A stretch of DNA of 64,000 bases, from NCBI RefSeq assembly GCF_900106565.1, contig NZ_FNNJ01000003.1, positions 62,001 to 126,000 of the forward strand, written 5' to 3'. This DNA comes from Lutibacter oricola (GTDB taxonomy: Bacteria; Bacteroidota; Bacteroidia; Flavobacteriales; Flavobacteriaceae). Under the pieces are notes generated by a model that worked only from the letters and a program-made list of their open reading frames with translations, made no database searches and was not told where the DNA came from. Both the position numbers and the translations under genes were made by a program. Below are positions 55,192-64,000 of the stretch, one piece after another; position 1 is the stretch's first letter, and every line of letters starts with the position of its first letter.

Positions 55192-57405
55192 TTATAAAGA
55201 AACCACTGTAGAAATTGTTTTTGAAGCTCCTAAATCTTCACTTCTTTGAGAAGGCAAAGAACCACCAACATAAACTTTATAATCTCCTTTTCTTAATACC
55301 TTTTTTCCTTCAGTATTAAATTGGTTGAAAGTTTCTTTTGTTAAATTAAATGTAACTTTTTTAGTTTCTCCAGCTTTAATAAACTCACGTTTAAACGATT
55401 TTAAATCGTAAATAGGATCTTTTGTTCCAGCAAAAGGAGAACTAATATATAATTGAATTACTTCTTCAGAATCTATTTTTCCAGTGTTTGTAATATCTGC
55501 AGTTACTTTGAAATTGTCATCAATTACTAAATTTTTATATTCAAATGAAGTATATGATAGTCCAAATCCAAATGGATATAAAGGCTCTTTACTCATATAC
55601 TTGTATGTTCTACCTGTCATATTATAATCAATAAATGGAGGTAATTGATCTACAGATTTAGGGAACGTAATTGGTAATTTTCCTGAAGGAGGAACATCTC
55701 CAAATAATACATCTGCAACGGCATTTCCACCTTCTTCACCCGGATACCAAACAAAAAGAATTGCATCTACTAAATCGTGTAATTCTGGAATTGCAATTGG
55801 GCTCCCACCAGTTAACACCAATACAATTGGATTTTTTGTTTTGGCTCTAATTTTTTTAACGTAATCAATTTGATTTTGAGGTAACTTTATATGTTCTCTA
55901 TCTCCACGAGCATCAGAAGCAATTGCTTCACCTTCTTCACCTTCTAATAAACCAGAAATTCCCATTACTGCAATACAAACTTCTGATTGCCCTGCCTCTC
56001 CAGTAGACCAGTCAATTGGGTTTACATTATCTCTAAATGGTAAAACACCAGATTTATAATTTATTGTTGTTCCTGGGCTCACATGGCTTACAATTCCATC
56101 TAAAATTGTTTGAGTACTACTAGTTAATCCATAATAGTTACCTAATAAAACCTCTTCGTTTGAAGCATTTGGACCAACTACGTACATAGTTCTTGCATCC
56201 TTTTTTAATGGTAATATGTTGTTCTTGTTTTTTAATAACACAATCGATTTTTGAGCAACTTCTTTCGCAAGTTGTCTGTGTTTATCAGAATCAATTACTT
56301 CGGCAGAAATATTGTCGTAAGGATTTGTTCCAATTGGATCGAACATTCCAAGCTTAAATCTAGTTAATAAACTTTCCTTTAATCTTTGATTGATTAATTC
56401 TACAGTTATTAATTTTTGATCCAGAGCACTTTTTAAAACTTTATAAACATTTCCACAGTTAATTGTTGTTCCACTTTTTAAAGCTAGCGCAGCAGATTCT
56501 TCTGGAGTTTGAGTTACTTTATGAAAAGCATGAAAATCGTTAATAGCTCCACAATCAGAAACTATGTAACCACCAAATCCCCAATCTTTTCTCAATACTT
56601 CTTGCAATAAAAATGGACTACCACAACAAGGAACTCCTAAGGTTCTATTATAAGCCCCCATAACACCTTCCACCTTAGCTTCTTTTACTAAAGCTTCAAA
56701 AGCAGGTAAATATGTTTCGAATAAATCTTTATTGTTTACTACTGCGTCGAATTCGTGTCTAAATTCTTCAGGACCAGAATGCACAGCATAATGTTTAGCA
56801 CAAGCAGCAGCTTTCATGTATTTTGAATCTGTGCCTTGTAATCCTTTTACAAAGTTTACACCAATTCTACTAGTAAGATATGGATCTTCACCATAAGTTT
56901 CTTGTCCACGACCCCAACGAGCATCTCTAAAAATGTTTACATTAGGAGACCAAAAAGTTAAGCCAGCATATCGAGCTCTATTTCCTATTTTTATAGACTC
57001 ATTATATTTTGCTCTAGCTTCATCTGAAATTGCAGTTCCAACCCTTAAAATTAACTCTTCGTCGAAAGTAGCACCAAATGCAATTGCTTGTGGAAATACT
57101 GTTGCTCTACCATTTCTGGCAACTCCGTGTAAGGCTTCGTTCCACCAATTGTATTCAGGAATATCTAAACGCTCAATAGGAGGGCAGACATCTAATAATT
57201 GAGATGTTTTTTCTTCTAAAGTCATTTCTGCAATTAGTAAATCAACTCTTTCTTCATTTGAAAGTGAGAGATTATCCCATTTGTGTTTTAGCTCTTGGGC
57301 AACTTGTTTAGAAGCTTCATTGTTTTGATCGTTCTTACAGCTGTAAAAAGAAATAGTTGCAATAAATGCAACCATAAAGTAACTAGTAATTTGTTTAAAT
57401 TTCAT
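55192..57405 (-). CDS. Glycoside hydrolase family 3 lipoprotein
   Basis: 737 residues; lipoprotein signal ending in FYSC followed by KNDQNNE. Barrel domain with DIPEYNWWNEALHGVARNG (common in beta-xylosidase/glucosidase GH3), GRGQETYGEDPYLTSRIG, and AKHYAVHSGPE; nucleophile Asp284 in IVSDCGAIND; a second alpha/beta domain with ALAL..GT..NCG and VVLTGGSPIA; C-terminal fibronectin-like domain. An exo-acting beta-glucosidase or beta-xylosidase, probably anchored to the outer membrane. Between terminator hairpins on both sides. Confidence 0.92.
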   Translation of the reverse strand: MKFKQITSYFMVAFIATISFYSCKNDQNNEASKQVAQELKHKWDNLSLSNEERVDLLIAEMTLEEKTSQLLDVCPPIERLDIPEYNWWNEALHGVARNGRATVFPQAIAFGATFDEELILRVGTAISDEARAKYNESIKIGNRARYAGLTFWSPNVNIFRDARWGRGQETYGEDPYLTSRIGVNFVKGLQGTDSKYMKAAACAKHYAVHSGPEEFRHEFDAVVNNKDLFETYLPAFEALVKEAKVEGVMGAYNRTLGVPCCGSPFLLQEVLRKDWGFGGYIVSDCGAINDFHAFHKVTQTPEESAALALKSGTTINCGNVYKVLKSALDQKLITVELINQRLKESLLTRFKLGMFDPIGTNPYDNISAEVIDSDKHRQLAKEVAQKSIVLLKNKNNILPLKKDARTMYVVGPNASNEEVLLGNYYGLTSSTQTILDGIVSHVSPGTTINYKSGVLPFRDNVNPIDWSTGEAGQSEVCIAVMGISGLLEGEEGEAIASDARGDREHIKLPQNQIDYVKKIRAKTKNPIVLVLTGGSPIAIPELHDLVDAILFVWYPGEEGGNAVADVLFGDVPPSGKLPITFPKSVDQLPPFIDYNMTGRTYKYMSKEPLYPFGFGLSYTSFEYKNLVIDDNFKVTADITNTGKIDSEEVIQLYISSPFAGTKDPIYDLKSFKREFIKAGETKKVTFNLTKETFNQFNTEGKKVLRKGDYKVYVGGSLPSQRSEDLGASKTISTVVSL

Positions 57406-57423
57406 ATCTAATTTATAAAAAAT

Positions 57424-57458
57424 AAGGGGTACATTAATAAAGCATAAATGTACCCCTT
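57424..57458 (-). terminator. Terminator between GH29 and GH3 (minus strand)
   Basis: 12-bp stem AAGGGGTACATT/AATGTACCCCTT with 11-base loop followed on the minus strand by a TTATTTTTTAT run, 20 bases after the GH29 stop. Confidence 0.8.
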
Positions 57459-57478
57459 TTATATTAATTCAAAAAATA

Positions 57479-59017
57479 TTATTCAAGTAATATACTAACT
57501 GTATACGCGTGTTCACAAGGCTTAACTGAAGGCATTGTAACTATTAATCCTTCATTTGTTTGTTCCCATTTTATTTTTTCTTCACTACCTAAAACACTAA
57601 TATCTTTAATTGAGATATTTTTAGCATATTTAGATTCTTTAGCTAATGTTGTAATATTAACTTTTCCATCTTCTGGCCAAGCTAAAGCAATTGCATATAA
57701 GTTTTTACCTTTATGAGTAAAACGAATATCTTTTGCAGATAAATCTTGATTGTTTCCTTCTGAATGATGCCCTTTCTTTACTTCAGTTGGTCCTTCACCA
57801 AAAGTCTCCCAATATTTAGTATCATAAATAGCCTCTCCATTAGTTTCTAACCAATCTCCCATCTCTAATAATATTTCTTTTTGATCTTCTGGAATTGTTC
57901 CATCGGCTTTAGGCCCTACGTTTAGTAATAAACATCCATTTTTAGAAACAATATCTACTAAGTCATCTACTAATTGATTTGTTGTTTTAGATTCCCAGTT
58001 TGTAACATGACTCCATGAGTTTTTACCAATTGAAGTATCTGTTTGCCAAGGTAATTTTCTAATACCAGGTAATTTTCCTCTTTCTAAATCATAAATTACA
58101 GTTCCTTCTGGAAATGCCTCGTGTGAAAAGTTTTTGTCTTGTAACACAACTTCTTTATTCCACTCTATACCTTTATTGTAATAATAAGCAGCTAATTTTG
58201 GGCGCATATCTGCAAAGTCTGGAATGTCTAAATAAAAGTCGAACCATAAAATATCTGGTTGGTAATTGTCAATTACATCCTTAGTTCTTTCCCACCAACG
58301 TTTTTTAAACTTTTCAGAAACAGGTTCTCTTAAATCTTTTCCTTTTGAAGAATATAAATCTGCGTATTCTGGATCCGTTGTATCGAAATGATCTTTTTTA
58401 TTATAGAAAGACCAGTTAAATGCAAAATGAGAAGATGTTCCCATTATCATACCTTTTTCTCTACCTGCTTTAAATAATTCTCCTAACACATCACGTTTTG
58501 GACCCATGTCATAGGCATTCCAACGAGTTGTATTTGATTTATACATTGCAAAACCATCATGGTGATCAGCTACAGGAATTACATATTTAGCTCCAGCTTC
58601 TTTAAATAGATCAATCCATTCGTTAGCATTAAATTTTTCAGCTTTAAACATTGGAATAAAATCTTTGTAACCAAATGTTTTATGATCTCCCCAGTTTTTT
58701 TTATGATGCTTAAACTCTTTTGTTGGACCAGGATGTCCAGTTCCAAGCTGAGCATTGAAATTTGCTGTATCCATATACATTTGTCTTGGATACCATTCAG
58801 AACCATATGCAGGAACGGTGTATGCGCCCCAATGAATGAAAATTCCGAATTTTGTTTTATTAAACCATTCTGGGTCTTTATAATTCTCTTTTATAGATTT
58901 CCAGTTGGCTTCGTATTTTGGTTTTTGAGTTACTGGTTCTTTTTTACTTGTGTTGCAAGAAACAAGAAGTGTAAGAATGGTTATTGCACTTAGCACTATA
59001 GCTCTAGTTACTTTCAT
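57479..59017 (-). CDS. Glycoside hydrolase family 29 alpha-L-fucosidase lipoprotein
   Basis: 512 residues; lipoprotein signal ending in LLVSC. N-terminal WFNKTKFGIFIHWGAYTVPAYGSEWYPRQM and KYVIPVADHHDGFAMYKS are GH29 signatures; nucleophile Asp260 in DILWFDFY; LLLNVGPKADGTIP near the end of the barrel; beta-sandwich C-terminus. Releases alpha-linked fucose (or a related 6-deoxy or galactose-type sugar) from the ends of a glycan. Third enzyme gene of the locus. Confidence 0.93.
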   Translation of the reverse strand: MKVTRAIVLSAITILTLLVSCNTSKKEPVTQKPKYEANWKSIKENYKDPEWFNKTKFGIFIHWGAYTVPAYGSEWYPRQMYMDTANFNAQLGTGHPGPTKEFKHHKKNWGDHKTFGYKDFIPMFKAEKFNANEWIDLFKEAGAKYVIPVADHHDGFAMYKSNTTRWNAYDMGPKRDVLGELFKAGREKGMIMGTSSHFAFNWSFYNKKDHFDTTDPEYADLYSSKGKDLREPVSEKFKKRWWERTKDVIDNYQPDILWFDFYLDIPDFADMRPKLAAYYYNKGIEWNKEVVLQDKNFSHEAFPEGTVIYDLERGKLPGIRKLPWQTDTSIGKNSWSHVTNWESKTTNQLVDDLVDIVSKNGCLLLNVGPKADGTIPEDQKEILLEMGDWLETNGEAIYDTKYWETFGEGPTEVKKGHHSEGNNQDLSAKDIRFTHKGKNLYAIALAWPEDGKVNITTLAKESKYAKNISIKDISVLGSEEKIKWEQTNEGLIVTMPSVKPCEHAYTVSILLE

Positions 59018-59146
59018 TTGATCAATTTTAAAGTTTTAGTTTATGATAGTGTAAATATCGTGATATTTAGTAATTGAAATTGAAACGATTGAATTAAAAA
59101 TTGTAACAATTGTGTTATTATGTTGTTTTTTGTAGTAATTAAAATA

Positions 59147-59177
59147 AAAAGCCTAAAACTTGTGTTTTAGGCTTTTA
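59147..59177 (-). terminator. Terminator between the T9SS protein and GH29 (minus strand)
   Basis: GCCTAAAAC/GTTTTAGGC stem with T-rich tail on the minus strand, about 50 bases after the stop of the T9SS protein. The remainder of 59018-59223 shows no gene. Confidence 0.8.
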
Positions 59178-59223
59178 TCTAATAAATAGCATAGCTATTT
59201 ACTATCCTTAAATCAAAATAAAC

Positions 59224-60303
59224 TTAGTTTTTGATAATTTTACGTCTTAAACCATTATCTGTTTGTAAAAAATAGACACCTTTTGAAAGATTTGAAATAT
59301 CAATAGATTTTTGAGCTTTTACACTTAATACTTGTTTTCCTAAAATGTTAGAAACTGTAATAGTATTAATATTAGTTAAATCTGAAATGTAAATTTTATC
59401 TGCAGTTGGATTTGGGTAAACTTTAATGTGGCTTAACGCTTCGTCTTCTACAGAGGCTGTATTTGCTGTAATAACTGCGGGTGTTAAAATTTGAGTTATA
59501 GAATAATCATCACTAGTATCTGCATCAAGTATTCTAAATTGCCAATAATGAATAGATCCAGCGCCAGGGTAGTCTGCTTCACCACTATTTACCTGATTAG
59601 CGTTAATTTCATCAGTTGTCATTATAGTCCCACCAGTAGTTCCTTCATTAGTAATGGCTGAATTAAAATTACCAATTGTTATTGATCCAGACAAGTTTTC
59701 TCCAGCTGGAAGTGTTTCTGAGGTTACCGCAGTTCCTCTCCATTGATCACAGAAAGAAGGTACATCAATAGTAGTCCAATATGTTATTCTAATTCCTCCA
59801 GCAGGAATTTCAGTATCGGAAGTATAAATAAAGTTAATTGTTAAAGATGTATCAGCAGAATAACTTGGGTTTGCAGGATCAAAAGCGATACTGTCTGCAA
59901 CAGGTGCAGGAGTTAGGTCAATAACTTGTTCGAAAGGAGTGCCAAACCAAGAACCATCTGAATGTGTATAAGTTACACGAATAAACCAGTCTAAAGTGTC
60001 ATCTACAGTGGTAGGTATTGTAAAATTTGTTACTGTAACAGTACCTGAGGTAGCATTCGGTTCAATTAAAGGTTGTTTCCCATAGGTCCAAGCTGGTGCT
60101 GGGTCTGTTACACCTGGAGTTCCTTGATACAATGTTATATAAGCTTTGTTAGCTTCTTTAACCCCATCAGTAGTAAAATCAAAGGAAATAGTTATTGTTT
60201 CACCAAGTTCGGCTGTAGCAGGTACAACAGCATTTGTTAAAGTTTGCCCAAAAGTTATACTTGTAGCAAAAAATGTAATAAGTAAAAGTAATTTTTTCAT
60301 CAT
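59224..60303 (-). CDS. T9SS-secreted protein of unknown function in the glycan locus
   Basis: 359 residues (or 358 from the second ATG). Signal peptide MMKKLLLLITFFATSITFGQ; residues ~20-130 and ~135-270 are two beta-rich domains with similar beginnings (VPATAELGETITISFDF; FDPANPSYSADTSLTINF) and conserved Trp residues; the C-terminus (IKVYPNPTADKIYISDL ... DISNLSKGVYFLQT) is the type IX secretion sorting domain. Probably a secreted carbohydrate-binding protein. No enzyme motif. Its place between the surface binding protein and GH29 supports a glycan role. Confidence 0.8.
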   Translation of the reverse strand: MMKKLLLLITFFATSITFGQTLTNAVVPATAELGETITISFDFTTDGVKEANKAYITLYQGTPGVTDPAPAWTYGKQPLIEPNATSGTVTVTNFTIPTTVDDTLDWFIRVTYTHSDGSWFGTPFEQVIDLTPAPVADSIAFDPANPSYSADTSLTINFIYTSDTEIPAGGIRITYWTTIDVPSFCDQWRGTAVTSETLPAGENLSGSITIGNFNSAITNEGTTGGTIMTTDEINANQVNSGEADYPGAGSIHYWQFRILDADTSDDYSITQILTPAVITANTASVEDEALSHIKVYPNPTADKIYISDLTNINTITVSNILGKQVLSVKAQKSIDISNLSKGVYFLQTDNGLRRKIIKN

Positions 60304-60420
60304 AATATTATTTTTAAATGTTAAACAATATTACTCACAAACAGTTATTTTTTTATAAACGATTGGTTTAAAAAGTAGTACAATTATGTTTTTAATGGTT
60401 TAAGAATTTTTTATTTTAAA

Positions 60421-60454
60421 AAAAGCCCAATTGGAATATTCCAATTGGGCTTTT
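60421..60454. terminator. Terminator hairpin between the glycan-binding and T9SS genes
   Basis: Perfect palindrome: GCCCAATTGGAAT and its reverse complement, flanked by AAAA and TTTT runs. On the minus strand it lies about 20 bases after the SGBP stop. Confidence 0.9.
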
Positions 60455-60474
60455 AAATAAACTCAATTTACTGA

Positions 60475-62106
60475 TTAAGGTCTTTCTTCTTTTTCTTGAA
60501 GTTTAAAGTTGTCATAATAAACTGTCACATTAGTATTTAAATTGTTATCTAATATTCTTAAATACAATCCTGTTACATTAGATGCACTATATTCACCAGT
60601 AACGGTTACCCACTCTCCTTTAGGTTTATTAGCTAAGCTTACCCAAGTTTGAGCCCAAGAAGGGAATCTAAATAATCCCATAGCTTTTCCTGCAGTATCA
60701 GAATCTGGAGTAATATACATTTCCCAACTAACAACAAACTTTTCTCCTGTTATATTTTTGATTTCAGGGAATTGGTACGTTCCTGAAGTAGGAGTGCTAA
60801 TCGCAGCCTCTTTTTGTCCTGGAACTAATCCTAGTTTTATACTATAGTCACCTTCATATGCCATTTCGGTTGTAAATTCAACAGTACCATTTGCACTCCA
60901 ATGTTTTGCCCACCAAGATCCACCGCCATCTTCAAATCCGAATAGTTCATCGTTTAATAGGTTAACATCGTGCATAATTACAGGCTCATCTGCAAAAGAA
61001 ACAGGTGTACGTGTATCAGTAGATTCAATTCCACTACCTTCTAATAACGTTACTGTTAATACATCTGGTCGATAAATAGGTTCAGCTAATACAATATCTA
61101 ATATAGTACTATCAGTACTGTTAATTGTTACTGATTCAATTGCCAATTCTGTTGGTGTACCATTATCATCTAAAATAACTTTAAAGAAAGCTTCCTTATT
61201 TAGGAAAGAAGCAAACTCACCATTGAATGGCACTTGTATTGTTTCATTTTCTAATTCTTTGATAGTACCAGTAAGTACGAAAGGTTTCGATGAAGGAACT
61301 ACTTTAAACGGTGCAGGTATAATATATGTGTCAGAATCTGCAGGAATATTTTGCCCTGATCTGTTTGCAGTAATTCTTGCAGTAAAGTTTCCTAGTTTTT
61401 TAAATACTAAATCTGCTGTTTGGTTACCACTTGAAGCAACTACATCATCATCAGAAGCAACAGCTCCTTCAGCTAATGTTTTACGAACAGACCAATATCT
61501 ACCAGTTGGTTCACCAATAGTTGTTTTGTCAATAAATTGAACAACATCTCCAGCTTCAACATATACAGTATCTAAACTTGTATGGTCAATAACATCACCG
61601 AACTGTCTAACTTCAATATCTGCTATAATTGTATCATAAACTTTTACAACAAAAGTTGTATCTATTACCCAATAATCACCTTCTTTAACAGACGGTAAAA
61701 TATAATCACCTAAATCATATGAATTTCCTCTAAAAGCAACAGAGTCTTTAAATAGATTGCGAAGTCTAACCTCTTGATTACCAGATTTATTGAATTGTAC
61801 GTGGATAGTTTTATCTTGCACAATTGTTTGACCTGGATAAATTTGAGTAAATACAGAGTCTCTACTTGCAATTGGTCCATCTAAAAAGAAGTTACCTTCT
61901 CCAATTGACCAAGTATGTTCAACTTCTCCTTGAGATACGTCTACAAAAGTTATATAATCATATATATTCAGTAGCATTTCATCTTGCTGAGCTGTGCTGG
62001 AATAGAAACCAACATCAGAGAATGTATTAGGTTCATCATAGTCGTTATCATCACATCCTACAAAGATCCCAACTATTGCTAATATTAATAAAAATTTGTT
62101 TTTCAT
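60475..62106 (-). CDS. Surface glycan-binding lipoprotein (SusE/F-position protein)
   Basis: 543 residues. Lipoprotein signal ending in FVGC followed by DDNDYDEP, an acidic surface-export signal. Then PKD-like or Ig-like beta domains (~30-370) and a C-terminal jelly-roll domain (~390-540; FGFEDGGGSWWAKHWS, YEGDYSIKLGL, VTGLYLRILDNN) of CBM4/CBM22-like appearance. Lies 53 bases after susD and probably binds the target glycan outside the cell. Trp-rich jelly roll supports sugar binding. Confidence 0.85.
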   Translation of the reverse strand: MKNKFLLILAIVGIFVGCDDNDYDEPNTFSDVGFYSSTAQQDEMLLNIYDYITFVDVSQGEVEHTWSIGEGNFFLDGPIASRDSVFTQIYPGQTIVQDKTIHVQFNKSGNQEVRLRNLFKDSVAFRGNSYDLGDYILPSVKEGDYWVIDTTFVVKVYDTIIADIEVRQFGDVIDHTSLDTVYVEAGDVVQFIDKTTIGEPTGRYWSVRKTLAEGAVASDDDVVASSGNQTADLVFKKLGNFTARITANRSGQNIPADSDTYIIPAPFKVVPSSKPFVLTGTIKELENETIQVPFNGEFASFLNKEAFFKVILDDNGTPTELAIESVTINSTDSTILDIVLAEPIYRPDVLTVTLLEGSGIESTDTRTPVSFADEPVIMHDVNLLNDELFGFEDGGGSWWAKHWSANGTVEFTTEMAYEGDYSIKLGLVPGQKEAAISTPTSGTYQFPEIKNITGEKFVVSWEMYITPDSDTAGKAMGLFRFPSWAQTWVSLANKPKGEWVTVTGEYSASNVTGLYLRILDNNLNTNVTVYYDNFKLQEKEERP

Positions 62107-62159
62107 TTTTTAAAATTTTATTTAATTTACTTTTTAATAAATAAATCTAATCACCTAGA

Positions 62160-63938
62160 TTACTCATCTCCACCGCCTACAGAAGGGTTTGTAATTAACT
62201 CACTAGTTGGTATTTTCCAATAAGCATGTTCACTTTCTTGGTAGTTTAATGCTGCACTTTCAAATTCAGTAACATTAGGGTCAGCATCAGGACTACTTGG
62301 ATCAACTTCTACAAAAATAGAACTCCATTTTGTTTTATTTACACCTTCTGAATCAGTAAATGTATAATGTGTTGCATCATATCTTCTTTCAGATAACTCT
62401 TGAAAACGTTGTTTTTTAACACCCCATCTTCTTAAGTCAATACTTCTACCATTACCATTTCCTTCACAAGATAATTCTAAAGGATATTCTTTGTAACGTA
62501 AATGTTCCATTAAACTTGAAGCATCATATGTAAGGTTATCATGGTCATTTAAAGGATACTCACCAGAACCTACAGGTCCTAATAATTGTAATGCAGAACG
62601 TCTACGAACTTTATTTATATATAATAAAGCTTCATCAACATCTCCCATTTCAATTTTACACTCAGCATATTGTAAGTATATCTCAGCTAAACGAAGTAAT
62701 CTATCATTTACACCACTTCTTACTTTACCTGGAGAAAGTGCTTCTTCACTTTCAAATCCTAGATCCCAGTTAGTGTGTTTTCTCCAAAAACATGTCATTA
62801 ATACATTAAAGTTTGCTGCTTCTGCAGGATTAACGTGTCCGTAGTATTCTAAATCTCTATCATCTACAATGGCAACAGAGTAAGAAGTACGTAAGCTAAA
62901 ATCACGGTATCTTTCAAAATTACCATCTTCATCGTAGACTTCATTTCTTGGATCTGAATAATCAATTGCGTCATTTCTATATTCTTGAATTAACCAGTTA
63001 GCTGCAACAGCTCCCCACCAACCACCGATCGGTGTTAATCTTTTTTGAATTGATGTAGCACCAGTATCTCTCCAGTCCCATTGATTTAAATCACTATTAA
63101 AATCTGTAGAACGTACAACTTCTAAAATAGATTCTTCATTTAGTTCATCCATAGTAGTAAAGTTACTACCTATGTTAGGTGTTAGTGAATATCCGTAGTT
63201 GTTAATTACATTTTCAAAGTAACCAGCAGCAACTTCAAAGTTGTTATCATATAAATAAGATTGTCCTAAAATAGCTTCAGCCGCTCCAGAAGTAGCTCTA
63301 CCTTTTTCAGTAGCTTCCCAAGTTGCAGGAAGATTAGCCATTGCAAATTCTAAATCTGCACGGTAGTAAGCTTTTACGTCTTCAGAAGAAGAAACATTAT
63401 TATAAAATTCTGATTCTTCAACTGGAATACCATCCATTATAATTACATCTCCGTTATTGAAACTTGTATTTAAAATAAAATACATATATGCTCTTAAAAA
63501 TTTAGCCTGAGCATAAATTTCTAAAGCTTCTTCTTCATTATTAGGGCTTAGTGAACCTGTTAATCGTTCGTAAGCATCTATAACCTGATTGGCATAGAAA
63601 ATAGTTGTATATAATTGCGCCCATTTTTTTGATGGGGTAGAACTAGCCTCGTTAAAAGTTTGTAAATAATACTCGTTGGTATTAAATGGTCTTTGATAAC
63701 CACTACTCCAAGCTAAGTCAGTTCTTGCAAGTTCATCAACAATGCTAAAGTTATTAGAATTGCTAAACGCTTTATAGGTAGCAACTAATCCAAGATTTAA
63801 ATCTGTAACATTTGTCCAGAAGCTATCTGTTGAAAGTTCATTCGGATTGGTTTCTTCTAAAAAATCTTCCGAGCAACTCATCACTGTTAATGCTAGTAGC
63901 AAGAACAATGTAAATTTTCCTATTAATAAGTTTTTCAT
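62160..63938 (-). CDS. RagB/SusD family glycan-capturing lipoprotein
   Basis: 592 residues. Lipoprotein signal ending in VMSC followed by SEDFLEETNPNELSTDSFW, the standard SusD start; helical TPR-like repeats (AKFLRAYMYFILN; AEIYLQYAECKIEMGD) and C-terminal RSIDLRRWG. Lid of the SusC transporter; binds oligosaccharide at the cell surface. ATG 63938 is chosen over an in-frame start at 63977 for the clean signal peptide. The SusC gene is expected just beyond the right edge. Confidence 0.95.
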   Translation of the reverse strand: MKNLLIGKFTLFLLLALTVMSCSEDFLEETNPNELSTDSFWTNVTDLNLGLVATYKAFSNSNNFSIVDELARTDLAWSSGYQRPFNTNEYYLQTFNEASSTPSKKWAQLYTTIFYANQVIDAYERLTGSLSPNNEEEALEIYAQAKFLRAYMYFILNTSFNNGDVIIMDGIPVEESEFYNNVSSSEDVKAYYRADLEFAMANLPATWEATEKGRATSGAAEAILGQSYLYDNNFEVAAGYFENVINNYGYSLTPNIGSNFTTMDELNEESILEVVRSTDFNSDLNQWDWRDTGATSIQKRLTPIGGWWGAVAANWLIQEYRNDAIDYSDPRNEVYDEDGNFERYRDFSLRTSYSVAIVDDRDLEYYGHVNPAEAANFNVLMTCFWRKHTNWDLGFESEEALSPGKVRSGVNDRLLRLAEIYLQYAECKIEMGDVDEALLYINKVRRRSALQLLGPVGSGEYPLNDHDNLTYDASSLMEHLRYKEYPLELSCEGNGNGRSIDLRRWGVKKQRFQELSERRYDATHYTFTDSEGVNKTKWSSIFVEVDPSSPDADPNVTEFESAALNYQESEHAYWKIPTSELITNPSVGGGDE

Positions 63939-64000
63939 ATTTAAATATTTTTCTGAATTTTTATATCTAATTTTCATAATATAAGCATTTTAGATTAAAA

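Noticed and set aside
63939-64000. SusC remnant at the right edge
   Set aside because: The last 62 bases show only AT-rich upstream DNA of susD; susC is expected further on but is not visible.

Overview
The window is a 64 kb chromosomal stretch of a flavobacterium (phylum Bacteroidota, family Flavobacteriaceae, probably marine or otherwise polysaccharide-degrading). Support comes from the very AT-rich sequence, the near absence of Shine-Dalgarno sequences, promoters of the Bacteroidota type (TTG-N19-TAnnTTTG), a SusD/HTCS polysaccharide utilisation locus, a type IX secretion C-terminal sorting domain, lipoproteins with acidic residues after the lipid cysteine, and a tmRNA tag ending in YALAA. 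No transposase, prophage, CRISPR array, rRNA or ordinary tRNA was seen.

Layout. 0-3.6 kb: thioredoxin reductase, a two-domain AspT/YidE-type transporter, and a secreted GIN-domain protein. 3.6-10.8 kb: a complete tryptophan operon trpL-E-G-D-C-F-B-A. It has a clear promoter, a 17-residue leader peptide with three consecutive Trp codons and an attenuator hairpin. Short interspersed palindromic elements sit between most of its genes and twice inside trpF. 10.8-22.8 kb: a double FKBP lipoprotein, a uracil-DNA-glycosylase-like protein, a FUSC membrane protein, an outer-membrane barrel with a 1005-residue TPR protein, FtsE, two TTG-initiated glycosyltransferases and a YgjV-like protein. 22.8-23.6 kb: a candidate small RNA and tmRNA (ssrA). 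23.7-31.4 kb: a saccharopine/alanine-dehydrogenase-like enzyme, small membrane proteins with a winged-helix regulator, and B12-dependent ribonucleotide reductase. 31.4-41.4 kb: kdsA, an LEA14-like lipoprotein, a giant (2246-residue) alpha-2-macroglobulin carrying an inserted SusC-type carboxypeptidase-regulatory plus TonB-plug module, and mpl. 41.4-46.7 kb: a three-gene unit (DUF1858/DUF2249, haem-copper-oxidase-like, DUF59) that may belong to nitric-oxide or Fe-S metabolism, then trkH/trkA.

46.7-64 kb: an orphan plug-domain protein, a hybrid two-component sensor, and on the minus strand part of a polysaccharide utilisation locus: SusD, a surface glycan-binding lipoprotein, a T9SS-secreted protein, then GH29, GH3 and GH2 enzymes. 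SusC is presumably just beyond the right edge. In the expected scheme the sensor detects a glycan fragment in the periplasm and activates the locus, SusD and the binding protein capture glycan at the cell surface, and the three exo-acting enzymes trim fucose, beta-linked sugar and galactose-type residues. The substrate cannot be named from the sequence.

Most noteworthy: the alpha-2-macroglobulin/TonB-plug fusion; repeat elements living in frame inside trpF and inside the macroglobulin gene; the textbook trp attenuator; a GH2 enzyme whose usual acid/base glutamate position appears to hold histidine; and a candidate promoter-terminator-bounded small RNA next to tmRNA.
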